A DNA stretch of 64,000 bases from assembly GCF_003206615.1 (NCBI RefSeq), contig NZ_PZJW01000003.1, positions 236,482 through 300,481 of the forward strand. The letters run 5' to 3'. Of this stretch, positions 27,455-35,791 are shown piece by piece; the stretch's first letter is position 1; every line of letters starts with the position of its first letter. The notes beneath the pieces were generated by a model. That model searched no databases. It had not been told where the DNA came from and was given only the letters and a program-made list of their open reading frames with translations. The position numbers and the translations under genes were made by a program. This DNA is from Salinicola acroporae. GTDB lineage: Bacteria > Pseudomonadota > Gammaproteobacteria > Pseudomonadales > Halomonadaceae.

Positions 27455-28371
27455 GCCGCCTCGACGTCGCTACCCTGGATTTTATCGATTGCCTGGATCA
27501 GGGCATCGATCGCCTTGGGCCGCGGGAAGCTGGCACGCCAGGCCAGGGCGACGCTGCGCGTCGGCACATCGCCATTGAACGGTCGGCTTTCCAGCAGTCC
27601 GCCTTCGTAGTGGCTGGTGCCTATCGCCAACTTGGGCAGTACCGTGATGCCCAGGCCGGAGGCGACCATGTGACGAATGGTCTCCAGTGAACCGCCCTCG
27701 GCAATCAGGGTGTTGGAAGGGTTGTTGAGCTGGGCGCTGATCGCCGGGCACGCCTCGAGGATCTGGTCGCGGAAACAGTGGCCCTCGCCGAGCAGCAGCA
27801 GGCGCTCGGTCAGCAGGTCCTCCTTGTCGATCGCCGCCTTTTCCGTCCACGGATGGCCGGCTGGCAGCAGTACCTCGAACGGCTCCTCGTAGAGCGTCTT
27901 GGTGACCACGTCGGGTTCGTTGAACGGTAGCGCCACGAAGATCGCATCCAACTCACCGCTGCGCAGCTTGCGCCGCAGCACGCCGGTGAAACTCTCCTCG
28001 ATGTACAACGGCATCTGCGGGGCGACGCGTGACAGTGCCGGGATCAGGTGGGGGAACAGGTAAGGGCCGATGGTATAGATGGCGCCGATGCGCAGCGGAC
28101 TGATCAACTGATCCTTGCCTTCGGTGGCCATCTCCCGGATCAACGTCGCCTGCTCCAGCACGCGGTGGGCCTGCTCGACGATTCGTTCGCCCAGCGGGGT
28201 GACCTGGACGGTGGACTTGGAGCGCTCGAACAGGGCGATGCCGAGTTCGTCCTCGAGTTTCTTGACGGCCACCGACAGCGTCGGCTGAGAGACGAAGCAG
28301 CGTTCGGCGGCGCGGCCGAAATGGCGCTCCTGGGCCAAGGTTACGATGTAGCGGAGTTCTGTTAGAGTCAT
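27451..28371 (-). CDS. oxyR: Hydrogen peroxide-sensing regulator OxyR
   Basis: OxyR is a LysR-family activator oxidised by peroxide through a disulphide. The 306-residue protein has the helix-turn-helix FGRAAERCFVSQPTLSVAVK and the redox loop EGHCFRDQILEACP, in which two Cys nine residues apart correspond to Cys199 and Cys208 of E. coli. It starts MTLTELRYIVTLAQERHFGRAA, matching OxyR closely. It leads recG in a two-gene transcript and is divergent from the SDR gene at 28508. Confidence 0.92.
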   Translation of the reverse strand: MTLTELRYIVTLAQERHFGRAAERCFVSQPTLSVAVKKLEDELGIALFERSKSTVQVTPLGERIVEQAHRVLEQATLIREMATEGKDQLISPLRIGAIYTIGPYLFPHLIPALSRVAPQMPLYIEESFTGVLRRKLRSGELDAIFVALPFNEPDVVTKTLYEEPFEVLLPAGHPWTEKAAIDKEDLLTERLLLLGEGHCFRDQILEACPAISAQLNNPSNTLIAEGGSLETIRHMVASGLGITVLPKLAIGTSHYEGGLLESRPFNGDVPTRSVALAWRASFPRPKAIDALIQAIDKIQGSDVEAA

Positions 28372-28507
28372 TGGCTGGGACCGAAAGGCTCCCTGTCAGC
28401 GCGATTTGGCAAGTGAACAGCGGTACGCAATTCTCGTGGTCACGCTCGTGCGTGCGCGTCCTCAGGGACGAATCATCAAGGACGTTTTACCAAGAGGCTA
28501 GGGAAAG

Positions 28508-29386
28508 GTGAAGAAAACAACGCTAATTCTCGGCTGTGGCGATATTGGCACTCAGCTCGGGAAGCAGTTGATCGACGCCGGTCATCGCGTGATCGGCGCG
28601 CGGCGCAATGTCGGCGCGCTGGAGGGAACCGGCATCGAGGCGGTGGCGCTGGACGTCACCGACGAAGCGGCGCTGGCGGCACTGCCGGATGCCGACATCA
28701 TCGTCTACGCCGTCACCGCGGATCGGTTCGAGGAGTCGGCCTACGCAGCGGCGTATCCGACCGGGCTGAAAGCGGTCCTCGAAACGTTCGGGGCCCGTGA
28801 GAAAAAGCCGGAGCGGATACTCTTCGTCTCCTCGACCAGTGTCTATGCCCAGCAGGGTGGTGAAGAGGTCGACGAGACCTCGGAAACCGACCCGAACGGT
28901 TTCTCCGGCACGTTGATGCGCGAAGCCGAGCAGGCACTGCTCGCGCATGATCTGCCCGGCACGGCGGTGCGTTTCTCGGGCATCTACGGACCGGGGCGCG
29001 ACCGCCTGATTCGCCAGGTGAGCGAGGGCCGGATCGCGGCCTCGAACCCGCCGATGTACTCCAACCGCATCCATCGCGACGACTGTGCAGGAGTCATTGC
29101 GCACCTGATTCAACTGTCGTTGGAGGGCAAGCCGCTGGAGCCGGTCTACCTGGCCAGCGACTGCGATTCCGCGCCGCTGCACGAAGTGATGGCGTGGATT
29201 GCCAAGCGACTCAAGGTCGAGACGCCGGAGGTGATCCAGTCGCCGCTGCGGCGGCGCTCGAGCAAGCGCTGCAACAACCGGCGGCTGCTCGATTCCGGTT
29301 ACACGTTTCGCTATCCCACCTTCCGCGAAGGTTACGAAGACGTGCTCCAGCAGGGCGGCTTTCTGTCGGCCAAGGAGAAGGCATGA
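28508..29386 (+). CDS. NAD(P)-dependent SDR/epimerase-family protein (YeeZ-like)
   Basis: The 292-residue extended short-chain dehydrogenase-like protein has a Rossmann motif LILGCGDIGTQLGKQL, an LFVSSTSVYAQQGG stretch with the SDR Ser/Tyr positions, and FSGIYGPGRDRLI. It lacks a clear YxxxK catalytic pair, which is common in the atypical YeeZ-type group. The start is GTG at 28508 (MKKTTLILG). Substrate is unknown. It is followed by a terminator, so it is a separate unit from the phn genes downstream. Confidence 0.8.
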   Translation: MKKTTLILGCGDIGTQLGKQLIDAGHRVIGARRNVGALEGTGIEAVALDVTDEAALAALPDADIIVYAVTADRFEESAYAAAYPTGLKAVLETFGAREKKPERILFVSSTSVYAQQGGEEVDETSETDPNGFSGTLMREAEQALLAHDLPGTAVRFSGIYGPGRDRLIRQVSEGRIAASNPPMYSNRIHRDDCAGVIAHLIQLSLEGKPLEPVYLASDCDSAPLHEVMAWIAKRLKVETPEVIQSPLRRRSSKRCNNRRLLDSGYTFRYPTFREGYEDVLQQGGFLSAKEKA

Positions 29387-29492
29387 CGTCAGGGCGCTAG
29401 CGCGACGCGTGATGTCGCTCGTCCATGACGTTTCGAGGACGAATCGATGTCGATTCGATGACGCGATTCCTCAACCCGCTGAAATGTCTGAT

Positions 29493-29516
29493 AAAGCGCC
29501 TCCGGGCGCTTTTTTT
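29493..29516 (+). terminator. Rho-independent terminator after the SDR gene
   Basis: AAAGCGCC and GGCGCTTT form an 8-bp stem with a four-base loop, followed by a T-run (29510-29516). It insulates the phn operon from upstream transcription. Confidence 0.85.
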
Positions 29517-29538
29517 GTGACCCGTACCACCGCCCGAG

Positions 29539-29567
29539 CTGTCATCGTTTCTTAATTGTCTAGATAA
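29539..29567 (+). promoter_or_regulatory. phnC control region: possible Pho half-site and PhnF-type operator
   Basis: CTGTCAT at 29539-29545 matches a PhoB half-site, though the second half-site is poor. TTGTCTAGATAA at 29556-29567 is an 11/12 match to the perfect palindrome TTGTCTAGACAA. Nearly the same site covers the phnF start at 32653-32664. GATAAA (29563-29568) could be a -10 box placed 17 bp after TGTCAT, so a repressor at the palindrome would block it. Operators of HutC-subfamily GntR proteins have this general form. Confidence 0.55.
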
Positions 29568-29649
29568 ATAACCGTCACACGACGTCGCCAGACTGTGTCC
29601 AACATTTTGGGGCCCACATAACGGCCCGACACTTTCCGGGACGAATCGT

Positions 29650-30477
29650 ATGACTGCCATCGTTAGCGTCGAACGGCTCGACAAATCCTTCGGCCCCCAT
29701 GCGGCGCTGCGCGAGATCGGTTTCGAGATCCACGCCGGCGAGCTGGTCACGCTGATCGGGCCCTCCGGCTCGGGCAAGTCGACCCTGCTGCGCCACCTCA
29801 TCGGCCTGAGCCGCGCCGACCGCCAGTCGCACAGCCTCGTCCGGGTGCTGGATCGCGACGTGCAGCGCGGCGGACGCCTGCTTGGGGCCAGTCGCGAACA
29901 GCGCCGTCGCTGCGGCTACATCTTCCAGCAGTTCAACCTTGCCGGTCGCCTCAGCGTGTTGACCAACGTGCTGGTCGGCCACCTCGGCGCGATGCCGCGC
30001 TGGCGCGCCCTGACCGGCCGCTTCACCCAGCAGGAACGGGACAAGGCACTGCAGGCCCTCGAGCGGGTCGGCATCGTCGCGCTGGCCCACCAGCGTGCCA
30101 ATACGCTGTCGGGTGGCCAGATGCAGCGCGTCGCCATCGCCCGGGCGCTGGTGCAGGAGGCGGAGGTGATCTTCGCCGACGAACCGATCGCCTCCCTCGA
30201 TCCGCGCAGTGCCCGGGAAGTGATGGAAATCCTGCAGCGCATCAATCGCGAGGATGGCCGCACCATCGTCGTCACCCTGCATCAGGTCGACGTTGCCCGC
30301 CGCTACTGCCGACGCGCCATCGCATTGAAGCAGGGTCGCCTCTACTACGACGGGCCGATCGCCGGCCTCACCGATGCGCGCCTGCAGGCGCTCTACGAGA
30401 ACGCCGGTCTCGACGAGCTCGAATCCTCCCGTCAGCCCGGTCATCGGATCGCGCCGCCGCTGCAGGCGGTGGGCTGA
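29650..30477 (+). CDS. phnC: Phosphonate ABC transporter ATPase PhnC
   Basis: PhnC powers phosphonate import with PhnD and PhnE. The 275-residue ABC ATPase has Walker [10 protein letters not shown] (about 38-46), the Q-loop in [10 protein letters not shown], signature [15 protein letters not shown], Walker B VIFADEP and switch His in VTLHQVDVA. PhnC-type spacing and the [17 protein letters not shown] tail fit the family. It is the first gene of the 12-kb phn operon, with a terminator and putative operator upstream. Confidence 0.95.
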   Translation: MTAIVSVERLDKSFGPHAALREIGFEIHAGELVTLIGPSGSGKSTLLRHLIGLSRADRQSHSLVRVLDRDVQRGGRLLGASREQRRRCGYIFQQFNLAGRLSVLTNVLVGHLGAMPRWRALTGRFTQQERDKALQALERVGIVALAHQRANTLSGGQMQRVAIARALVQEAEVIFADEPIASLDPRSAREVMEILQRINREDGRTIVVTLHQVDVARRYCRRAIALKQGRLYYDGPIAGLTDARLQALYENAGLDELESSRQPGHRIAPPLQAVG

Positions 30478-30539
30478 TCCGGGCGGGCGTTCGACCCACG
30501 ACTCACGATCCCTCACCCACGATACTTCAAGGAAACGAC

Positions 30540-31583
30540 ATGATTTCATCCCTGTTGCGCCGCACGGCCCTGCCGCTGATCGCTGGGCTCGGCCTGCTCG
30601 GCGGTACGTTTGCCGTCGGTTCCGCCCAGGCCGCCGACGAGGCGCTGCGCTTCGGCATCATCTCCACCGAGTCGAGCTCCAATCAGGCGACCCAGTGGCA
30701 GCCATTTCTGGATGACATGTCCGATGCCCTGGGCGTCAAGGTCGAGCCGTTCTTCGCCACCGACTACGCCGCAGTGATCCAGGCGATGCGTTTCGACAAG
30801 ATCGACCTGGCCTGGTACGGCAACAAGTCGGCGATGGAAGCGGTCGATCGCGCCGGCGGCGAGATCTTCGCCCAGACCGTCGCCGCCAACGGCGCGCCAG
30901 GCTACTGGAGCCTGATGATCGTCAACAAGGACAGCCCCTACAACAACGTTCAGGACATTCTCGCCAATGCCAGCAAGCTGACCTTCGGCAATGGCGACCC
31001 CAACTCCACCTCGGGCTATCTGGTGCCGGGTTACTACGTCTTCGCCAAGAACCATGTCGACCCCAATACCGCCTTCAAGCGCACGCTCAATGCCAACCAC
31101 GAGACCAATGCACTGACCGTGGCCAACGGCCAGGTCGACGTCGCCACCTTCAATACCGAGAGCATGGAGCGCCTGGAAGTCACGCATCCCGACAAGGCCG
31201 CCCAGCTCAAGGTGATCTGGAAGTCGCCGCTGATTCCGTCCGATCCGCTGGTCTGGCGCACCAATCTGCCGCAGCAGACCAAGGACGAACTGCGCCAGTT
31301 CTTCCTCAGCTATGGCGATACCGACGAGCAGAAAGCGATCCTCGAGCCGCTGCAGTGGTCCGGCTTCGCCGCTTCCGACAACGACCAGCTGCTGCCGATC
31401 CGTCAGCTCGAGCTGTTCAAGCAGCGCGCCCAGGTCGCCGCCGACGATTCCCTAGATGCCGACGCCAAGCAGCAGCAACTGGCGGATCTCGATGCCCGCC
31501 TCGACGTGCTGAACCAGCGTATGGAAGCCCGCGACGCCGCCCAGGCCGAGCGCGCCGACAACACCACGGCGATGGCCAACTAA
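30540..31583 (+). CDS. phnD: Phosphonate-binding periplasmic protein PhnD
   Basis: The 347-residue protein has a signal peptide (about 1-31, ending SAQA before ADEALRF). A phosphonate-binding domain follows: FGIISTESSSNQATQW, FATDYAAVIQAMRFDKIDLAWYG, and FGNGDPNSTSGYLVPGYYVF. These are the ligand-pocket stretches of PhnD, where Ser/Thr and the acidic residue bind phosphonate and amine. The C-terminal tail is helical and Gln/Ala-rich. It delivers phosphonates to the PhnE permease. A hairpin between phnD and phnE probably raises its mRNA stability. Confidence 0.95.
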   Translation: MISSLLRRTALPLIAGLGLLGGTFAVGSAQAADEALRFGIISTESSSNQATQWQPFLDDMSDALGVKVEPFFATDYAAVIQAMRFDKIDLAWYGNKSAMEAVDRAGGEIFAQTVAANGAPGYWSLMIVNKDSPYNNVQDILANASKLTFGNGDPNSTSGYLVPGYYVFAKNHVDPNTAFKRTLNANHETNALTVANGQVDVATFNTESMERLEVTHPDKAAQLKVIWKSPLIPSDPLVWRTNLPQQTKDELRQFFLSYGDTDEQKAILEPLQWSGFAASDNDQLLPIRQLELFKQRAQVAADDSLDADAKQQQLADLDARLDVLNQRMEARDAAQAERADNTTAMAN

Positions 31584-31593
31584 GGCCGCGTTC

Positions 31594-31637
31594 ATCGCTG
31601 GCAGCAAGGCCGCGGACAGCGCCCGGCTGCCAGCGAT
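31594..31637 (+). other. Intergenic hairpin between phnD and phnE
   Basis: ATCGCTGGCAGC (31594-31605) and GCTGCCAGCGAT (31626-31637) form a perfect 12-bp stem with a 20-base GC-rich loop. There is no T-run. Hairpins at this place, after a binding-protein gene, often protect the upstream message and keep permease expression lower. Confidence 0.65.
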
Positions 31638-31679
31638 AGCGCCACCCCGGCCTTCACCGATTTCGTCAGGACAACGCAC

Positions 31680-32474
31680 ATGCAAAGCGCCGCTTCCTTC
31701 GACATCCGCACCCGATCCGGCAAGCGCAGTTGGACCACGCTGCTGGGCTGGGCCATGGCCGTCGTCGTGCTGGGCTGGGCCTGGCAGGGCGCCGAGATGG
31801 CGCCGAGCCTGCTGTTCCAGAACGCCGGCAACATGGCGACCCTGGCCGCCGACTTCGTGCCGCCCACCTTCGGCCGTCTCGACCACTACATCGATCAGAT
31901 GCTGGTTACCCTCCAGATCGCCATCTGGGGCACGCTGCTGGCAGTGCTGTTCGCGATCCCCTTCGGCCTGCTCTCGTCGGAAAACCTGGCGCCCTGGTGG
32001 ATCAACCAGCCGGTGCGGCGGCTGATGGACGCCTGCCGTGCGATCAACGAACTGGTGTTCGCGATGCTGTTCGTGGTCGCCGTCGGGCTAGGCCCCTTCG
32101 CCGGCACCCTGGCGCTGTTCGTCCACACCACCGGCGTGCTCGCCAAGTTGTTCTCGGAAGCGGTGGAAGCCACCGATGCCGGGCCGATGGAGGGCGTTCG
32201 CGTCACCGGTGCCGGGCGCCTGGAAGAGATCGTCTTTGGCCTGATCCCCCAGGTACTGCCGCTGTGGATCTCGGTCAGCCTCTACCGCTTCGAATCCAAC
32301 ATCCGCTCCGCCACGGTGCTCGGCATGGTCGGCGGCGGCGGTATCGGGGTGTCGCTGTGGGAGACCATGCGTGGTTTCCAGTACACCGAGACCGCCACGA
32401 TCATGCTGGTGATCATCGTCGCGGTGACGCTGCTGGACATGGTGTCGCAGCGTGTTCGCAAACGCTTCATCTAG
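31680..32474 (+). CDS. phnE: Phosphonate ABC transporter permease PhnE
   Basis: This 264-residue inner membrane permease has about five to six helices and the binding-protein-dependent transport signature. [20 protein letters not shown], then [16 protein letters not shown], is the conserved EAA/PhnE region. The N-terminal helix (about 20-40) precedes the [21 protein letters not shown] core. It pairs with PhnC and PhnD. A palindromic repeat begins six bases after its stop codon. Confidence 0.95.
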   Translation: MQSAASFDIRTRSGKRSWTTLLGWAMAVVVLGWAWQGAEMAPSLLFQNAGNMATLAADFVPPTFGRLDHYIDQMLVTLQIAIWGTLLAVLFAIPFGLLSSENLAPWWINQPVRRLMDACRAINELVFAMLFVVAVGLGPFAGTLALFVHTTGVLAKLFSEAVEATDAGPMEGVRVTGAGRLEEIVFGLIPQVLPLWISVSLYRFESNIRSATVLGMVGGGGIGVSLWETMRGFQYTETATIMLVIIVAVTLLDMVSQRVRKRFI

Positions 32475-32479
32475 GCCAT

Positions 32480-32607
32480 TACGAAAACTGCCTGCGCTCG
32501 CCCATACCGCGTTAAGAATCGGCTCAAAATGCTCATTTACACACACGTAAACTCCGCTTTTTCGCCAATTTTTGCCTTGTCTGGGCGTCGCTCGGCGACT
32601 TTTCGTA
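32480..32607. repeat. Palindromic interspersed repeat, copy R2
   Basis: The element starts TACGAAAA and ends TTTTCGTA, giving matched termini. The core shares GCGTTAAGAATCGGCTCA, ATGCTCATTTACAC and TCCGC with copy R4 at 39574-39712 in the same orientation. It fills the gap between phnE and phnF. Confidence 0.85.
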
Positions 32608-32649
32608 GACGGCCTGGAGGATATTCCAATCCAGGTTTGAGCGTATCCG

Positions 32650-33447
32650 ATGATGTCTAGACAAGTTTTGACACTACCCCGCTACCGCGAACTGGCCGAG
32701 GTGCTGGTGCGCGAGGTCCGCGCCGACTATGACCCGGGCGACCTGCTGCCGACCGAGGCGCAGCTCGCCAGGCGCTTCGCGGTCAACCGCCACACCGTGC
32801 GGCGCGCGCTGGACGAACTGGTTGCCGCCGGCATGGTGACCCGCCATCAGGGGCGTGGCACCCAGGTCGTCGATCGCCGGCTCGACTACGCCGTCAGCGC
32901 CGGCAGCAAGGTGACCCAGAACCTGGCCGGCCTCGGGCTGCCCTCGACGACCTGCTGTCTCGAGCAGGGGCTCGTGAATCCTCCCGAGGCCATCGCCCAG
33001 CGCTTCGGGCGGCCTGCCAGCGAGCCGCTGCTGCGGGTCGACACCGTGCGCACCGTTGACGATGCCCCGCTGATGCGACTGCGCCACTGGTTCGATCCCG
33101 CGCGGGTGCCGGGCTGGCTGGCACGTTATCGCGGCGGCTCCACCCGCGCCCTGCTGGCCCAGCACTACGGCCTGCAGCTGCATCGGCGGCAGGTCCGTAT
33201 CGACGCCGTCGGCGCCGATCGCGACGACACCCGCTGGCTGCAGTGCCCGCTCAACGCCCCGCTGCTGGTGATGACCAGCAACAACACCGACGCCGATGGC
33301 GTGCTGGTGGAAGTCTCCGTGGGTCGGGCGCGGGCCGACCGGCTCTCCTATCACGTTGATTTCGAGGAAGCCGCGGGCCAGGGCCACGCGAGCCCTGGCG
33401 CCAGCGATCCTTCCGCTCTCTTTCCCTCCGACGAGGACGACGCATGA
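32650..33447 (+). CDS. phnF: GntR/HutC-family regulator PhnF
   Basis: The 265-residue repressor has an N-terminal GntR winged helix (LPTEAQLARRFAVNRHTVRR, then ALDELVAAGMVTRHQGRG, about residues 33-70) and a C-terminal UTRA ligand-binding domain typical of the HutC subfamily. PhnF represses phosphonate uptake or C-P lyase genes in several bacteria. A near-palindrome (ATGTCTAGACAA, 32653-32664) overlaps its own start, and a relative lies before phnC, suggesting autoregulation and control of the operon. Start is ATG at 32650 or the next codon. Its stop overlaps the phnG start. Confidence 0.92.
   Translation: MMSRQVLTLPRYRELAEVLVREVRADYDPGDLLPTEAQLARRFAVNRHTVRRALDELVAAGMVTRHQGRGTQVVDRRLDYAVSAGSKVTQNLAGLGLPSTTCCLEQGLVNPPEAIAQRFGRPASEPLLRVDTVRTVDDAPLMRLRHWFDPARVPGWLARYRGGSTRALLAQHYGLQLHRRQVRIDAVGADRDDTRWLQCPLNAPLLVMTSNNTDADGVLVEVSVGRARADRLSYHVDFEEAAGQGHASPGASDPSALFPSDEDDA
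32653..32664. promoter_or_regulatory. Candidate PhnF operator over the phnF start
   Basis: ATGTCTAGACAA is an 11/12 match to TTGTCTAGACAA and covers the second Met codon of phnF. The other copy is at 29556-29567 before phnC. Binding here could also act as a roadblock within the operon. Confidence 0.5.
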
Positions 33448-33884
33448 CTCGCACCTCCCGAGGCGACCGCCAGCGGCTGCTGGCGCTCTCCCCGCGTCAG
33501 CACATCGAGGCCCACTGGGGCGCGCTGGGCCGGCTGCCAGGCCACCGCTGCCTGCGCGGGCCGGAGACCGGCATGGCGATGCTCAAGGGCCGCATCGGCG
33601 CCACCGGCAACGCTTTCCACCTGGGCGAGATGACCCTGACCCGCGCTAGCGTGGCGCTCGGTGACGGCACCGTCGGCCACGGCTGGGTGCGCGGTCGCGA
33701 CCATCGCCACGCCGAACTGATCGCGCTGGCCGATGCCGTCGCCCAGCACACGGCGTGGCAGGAAGCACTCGAGACCCGGGTACTGGCGCCGCTGGCCGAC
33801 GAACTCGCCGCGCGCCAGCGCCGGGATACCGCCACCGCTGCAGCCACCCGAGTCGATTTCTTCACGCTGGTCAGGGGGGAGTGA
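33444..33884 (+). CDS. phnG: C-P lyase core subunit PhnG
   Basis: PhnG is part of the PhnGHIJ core complex that attaches phosphonate to ribose and cleaves the C-P bond. The 146-residue product has RQRLLALSPRQHIEAHW, GMAMLKGRIGATGNAFHLGE, MTLTRASVALGDGTVGHGWV and RGRDHRHAELIALADA, which match PhnG. It overlaps phnF by four bases and lies two bases before phnH. Confidence 0.94.
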   Translation: MTRTSRGDRQRLLALSPRQHIEAHWGALGRLPGHRCLRGPETGMAMLKGRIGATGNAFHLGEMTLTRASVALGDGTVGHGWVRGRDHRHAELIALADAVAQHTAWQEALETRVLAPLADELAARQRRDTATAAATRVDFFTLVRGE

Positions 33885-33886
33885 CG

Positions 33887-34546
33887 ATGGCGCAGAGAGA
33901 GAGGGTGACAACAGAAAGAATGGACAGAGACGCGGTGAGTGCCGCCTGGCCCGGGCTGGCCGACCCCGCCCACGATAGCCAGCGCCTGTTCCGCCAGATT
34001 CTCGGCGCGATGTCCGAACCGGGCACGCTGGCGACGCTGGCCGTGCCGGCACCGCCGAGTGACGCACTCGGTGCCGCGCTGTGGGGCGTGGTACTGACGC
34101 TCTGCGATCTCGAGACACGCGTCTGGGTCGCCGCCGACCTCGACTCGCCGGCCCTGCGCCAGGCGCTGGCATTCCACACCGGGGCGCGCATCACCGACGA
34201 CCCGGCGAGCGCCGATTTTGCGCTGCTGACCCATGACGCCTTCGATCCACAGACGCCGTTTGCGCCGGGCAGCGACACCTATCCCGATCGCGCTACCACG
34301 CTGCTGGTCGTCGTCGAGCGACTGGCCAACGCCGGGCCCTCGATGCTCTCCGGGCCTGGCATCGAGACCATCCGCGCACTCGACATCGGCGACTCCCCCG
34401 GCTGCCGGGCATTGATGGATCGGCTGGCCGCCAACCGTGCCAGCTTCCCCCAGGGGCTGGACATGATCTTCGGCTGCGGCGCGCGGCTGGCGGCGGTGCC
34501 ACGCAGCACCCGCGTCAGGCGCGCCGATGCCAAGGAGGTGAACTGA
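33887..34546 (+). CDS. phnH: C-P lyase core subunit PhnH
   Basis: The 219-residue subunit contains DPAHDSQRLFRQILGAMSEP, GTLATLAVPAP and FPQGLDMIFGCG, the family landmarks. AMSEPG and FPQGID-type motifs are conserved in PhnH. The start at 33887 has a GGGGGGAG ribosome site and lies just after the phnG stop; it leaves about 20 extra N-terminal residues relative to E. coli, where a later Met (33920) is possible. It overlaps the phnI start by one base. Confidence 0.92.
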   Translation: MAQRERVTTERMDRDAVSAAWPGLADPAHDSQRLFRQILGAMSEPGTLATLAVPAPPSDALGAALWGVVLTLCDLETRVWVAADLDSPALRQALAFHTGARITDDPASADFALLTHDAFDPQTPFAPGSDTYPDRATTLLVVVERLANAGPSMLSGPGIETIRALDIGDSPGCRALMDRLAANRASFPQGLDMIFGCGARLAAVPRSTRVRRADAKEVN

Positions 34547-35727
34547 TGTACGTTGCCGTCAAGGGAGGCGAGCAGGCGATCGCCAGAGCTCACCGCTGGC
34601 TGGCCGACCGCCGTCGCGGCGATCGCGAGCGCCCGGAACTCGAGGTCGCCCAGATCGGCGATCAGCTGCGGTTGGCCGTCGACCGGGTGATGAGCGAAGC
34701 CTCGCTCTACGACCCCGAACTGGCCGCGCTGGCGTTCAAGCAGGCCAGCGGCGATCTCACCGAGGCCGTGTTCCTGCTGCGCGCCTATCGCACCACGCTG
34801 CCGCGGCTGGCGGTGAGCGAGCCGCTCGACACCGCCAGCATGCGCATCGAACGGCGCATCAGTGCCACCTACAAGGACATCCCCGGCGGCCAGATCCTGG
34901 GCCCGACCTACGACTACACCCATCGACTGCTCGACTTCCTCCAGCTCGCCGGCGCCGAGGTGCCGCCTGCCGAGACCCGTGACGACGTCACCGACGCCGA
35001 ACCCTGCCCGCAGATTCTCGAACTGCTCAACGATGAAGGGCTGGTGGAGCAGGCGGTCGATGACGGTAGCGAACCCATGGATATCACCCGCGATCCGCCG
35101 GATTACCCGATGGACCGCGCCGCCCGGCTGCAGATGCTGGCCCGCGGCGACGAGGGCTACCTGCTGGCGCTGGGTTACTCCACCCAGCGCGGCTACGGCC
35201 GCAATCACCCCTTCGCCGGAGAGATTCGCCAGGGCCAGGTGGAGGTCGAGGTCCACGTCGAAGAGTGGGACGAGACGATCTGCGTCGGCGAGATCGCGCT
35301 GAGCGAGTGCCAGATGATCAACCAGTTCGGCGGCTCGCGCGAAGCCGCGCCGCAGTTCACCCGGGGCTACGGCCTCGCCTTCGGCCACAACGAGCGCAAG
35401 ACCATGGCCATGGCACTGGTCGATCGCGCCCTGCGCGCCGAGGAGCTGGGCGAGCCGATCAGCGGCCCGGCGCAGCAGGCGGAGTTCGTACTGGCCCACG
35501 CCGACAGCGTCGATGCCTCCGGCTTCGTCTCGCACCTGAAGCTGCCGCACTACGTCGACTTCCAGTCCGAGCTCGATCTGCTCAGGCGGCTGCGCCGCGA
35601 ACATGCTCGACATTCTTCACCTGAGCGGGGCGAATCGCTGGATCGACCTTCCACGGAGGAAGACACGTCAGCGAGGAAGTCGGGGCAAGGCAAACACGAC
35701 CGAGAAAGCGGAGTTCATGGGTCATGA
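34546..35727 (+). CDS. phnI: C-P lyase core subunit PhnI with altered C-terminus
   Basis: PhnI, with PhnG, H and L, transfers the phosphonate to the C1' of ATP ribose, displacing adenine. The conserved body runs from MYVAVKGGEQAI through FNTA-free landmarks SEASLYDPELAALAFKQASG, GYLLALGYSTQRGYGRNHPF and HLKLPHYVDFQSELDLL (about residues 327-347). The family normally ends near residue 350; this product reaches 393. The last 43 residues are Arg/Ser/Glu-rich, unlike PhnI, and the final 24 or so are read from a palindromic repeat (35655-35788). The extension looks like a consequence of repeat insertion. Core function is probably kept. Confidence 0.92.
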   Translation: MYVAVKGGEQAIARAHRWLADRRRGDRERPELEVAQIGDQLRLAVDRVMSEASLYDPELAALAFKQASGDLTEAVFLLRAYRTTLPRLAVSEPLDTASMRIERRISATYKDIPGGQILGPTYDYTHRLLDFLQLAGAEVPPAETRDDVTDAEPCPQILELLNDEGLVEQAVDDGSEPMDITRDPPDYPMDRAARLQMLARGDEGYLLALGYSTQRGYGRNHPFAGEIRQGQVEVEVHVEEWDETICVGEIALSECQMINQFGGSREAAPQFTRGYGLAFGHNERKTMAMALVDRALRAEELGEPISGPAQQAEFVLAHADSVDASGFVSHLKLPHYVDFQSELDLLRRLRREHARHSSPERGESLDRPSTEEDTSARKSGQGKHDRESGVHGS

Positions 35728-35788
35728 ATGAGCATTTGGAGGGTGTGTTTGACGCCGTAGCCGGCGACGCAGCTAGTTTCGGGAGCCC
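35655..35788. repeat. Palindromic interspersed repeat, copy R3 (inverted, diverged)
   Basis: The segment contains GGCAAGGCAAACACGACC, GCGGAGTTCATGGGTCATGA, ATGAGCATTTGGAGGG and TTTGACGCCGTAG. These align with the reverse complement of copy R4 (GACAAGGCAAAAATCGGC, GCGGAGTTTAC, TTTAACGCCGTA). The left border is approximate. It overlaps the last codons of phnI and ends three bases before the phnJ start. Confidence 0.75.
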
Positions 35789-35791
35789 AAT

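Noticed and set aside
29539..29556. Full Pho box upstream of phnC
   Set aside because: Only the first half-site CTGTCAT fits; the second half-site (TCTTAAT) is poor, so I list it only as part of a control region.
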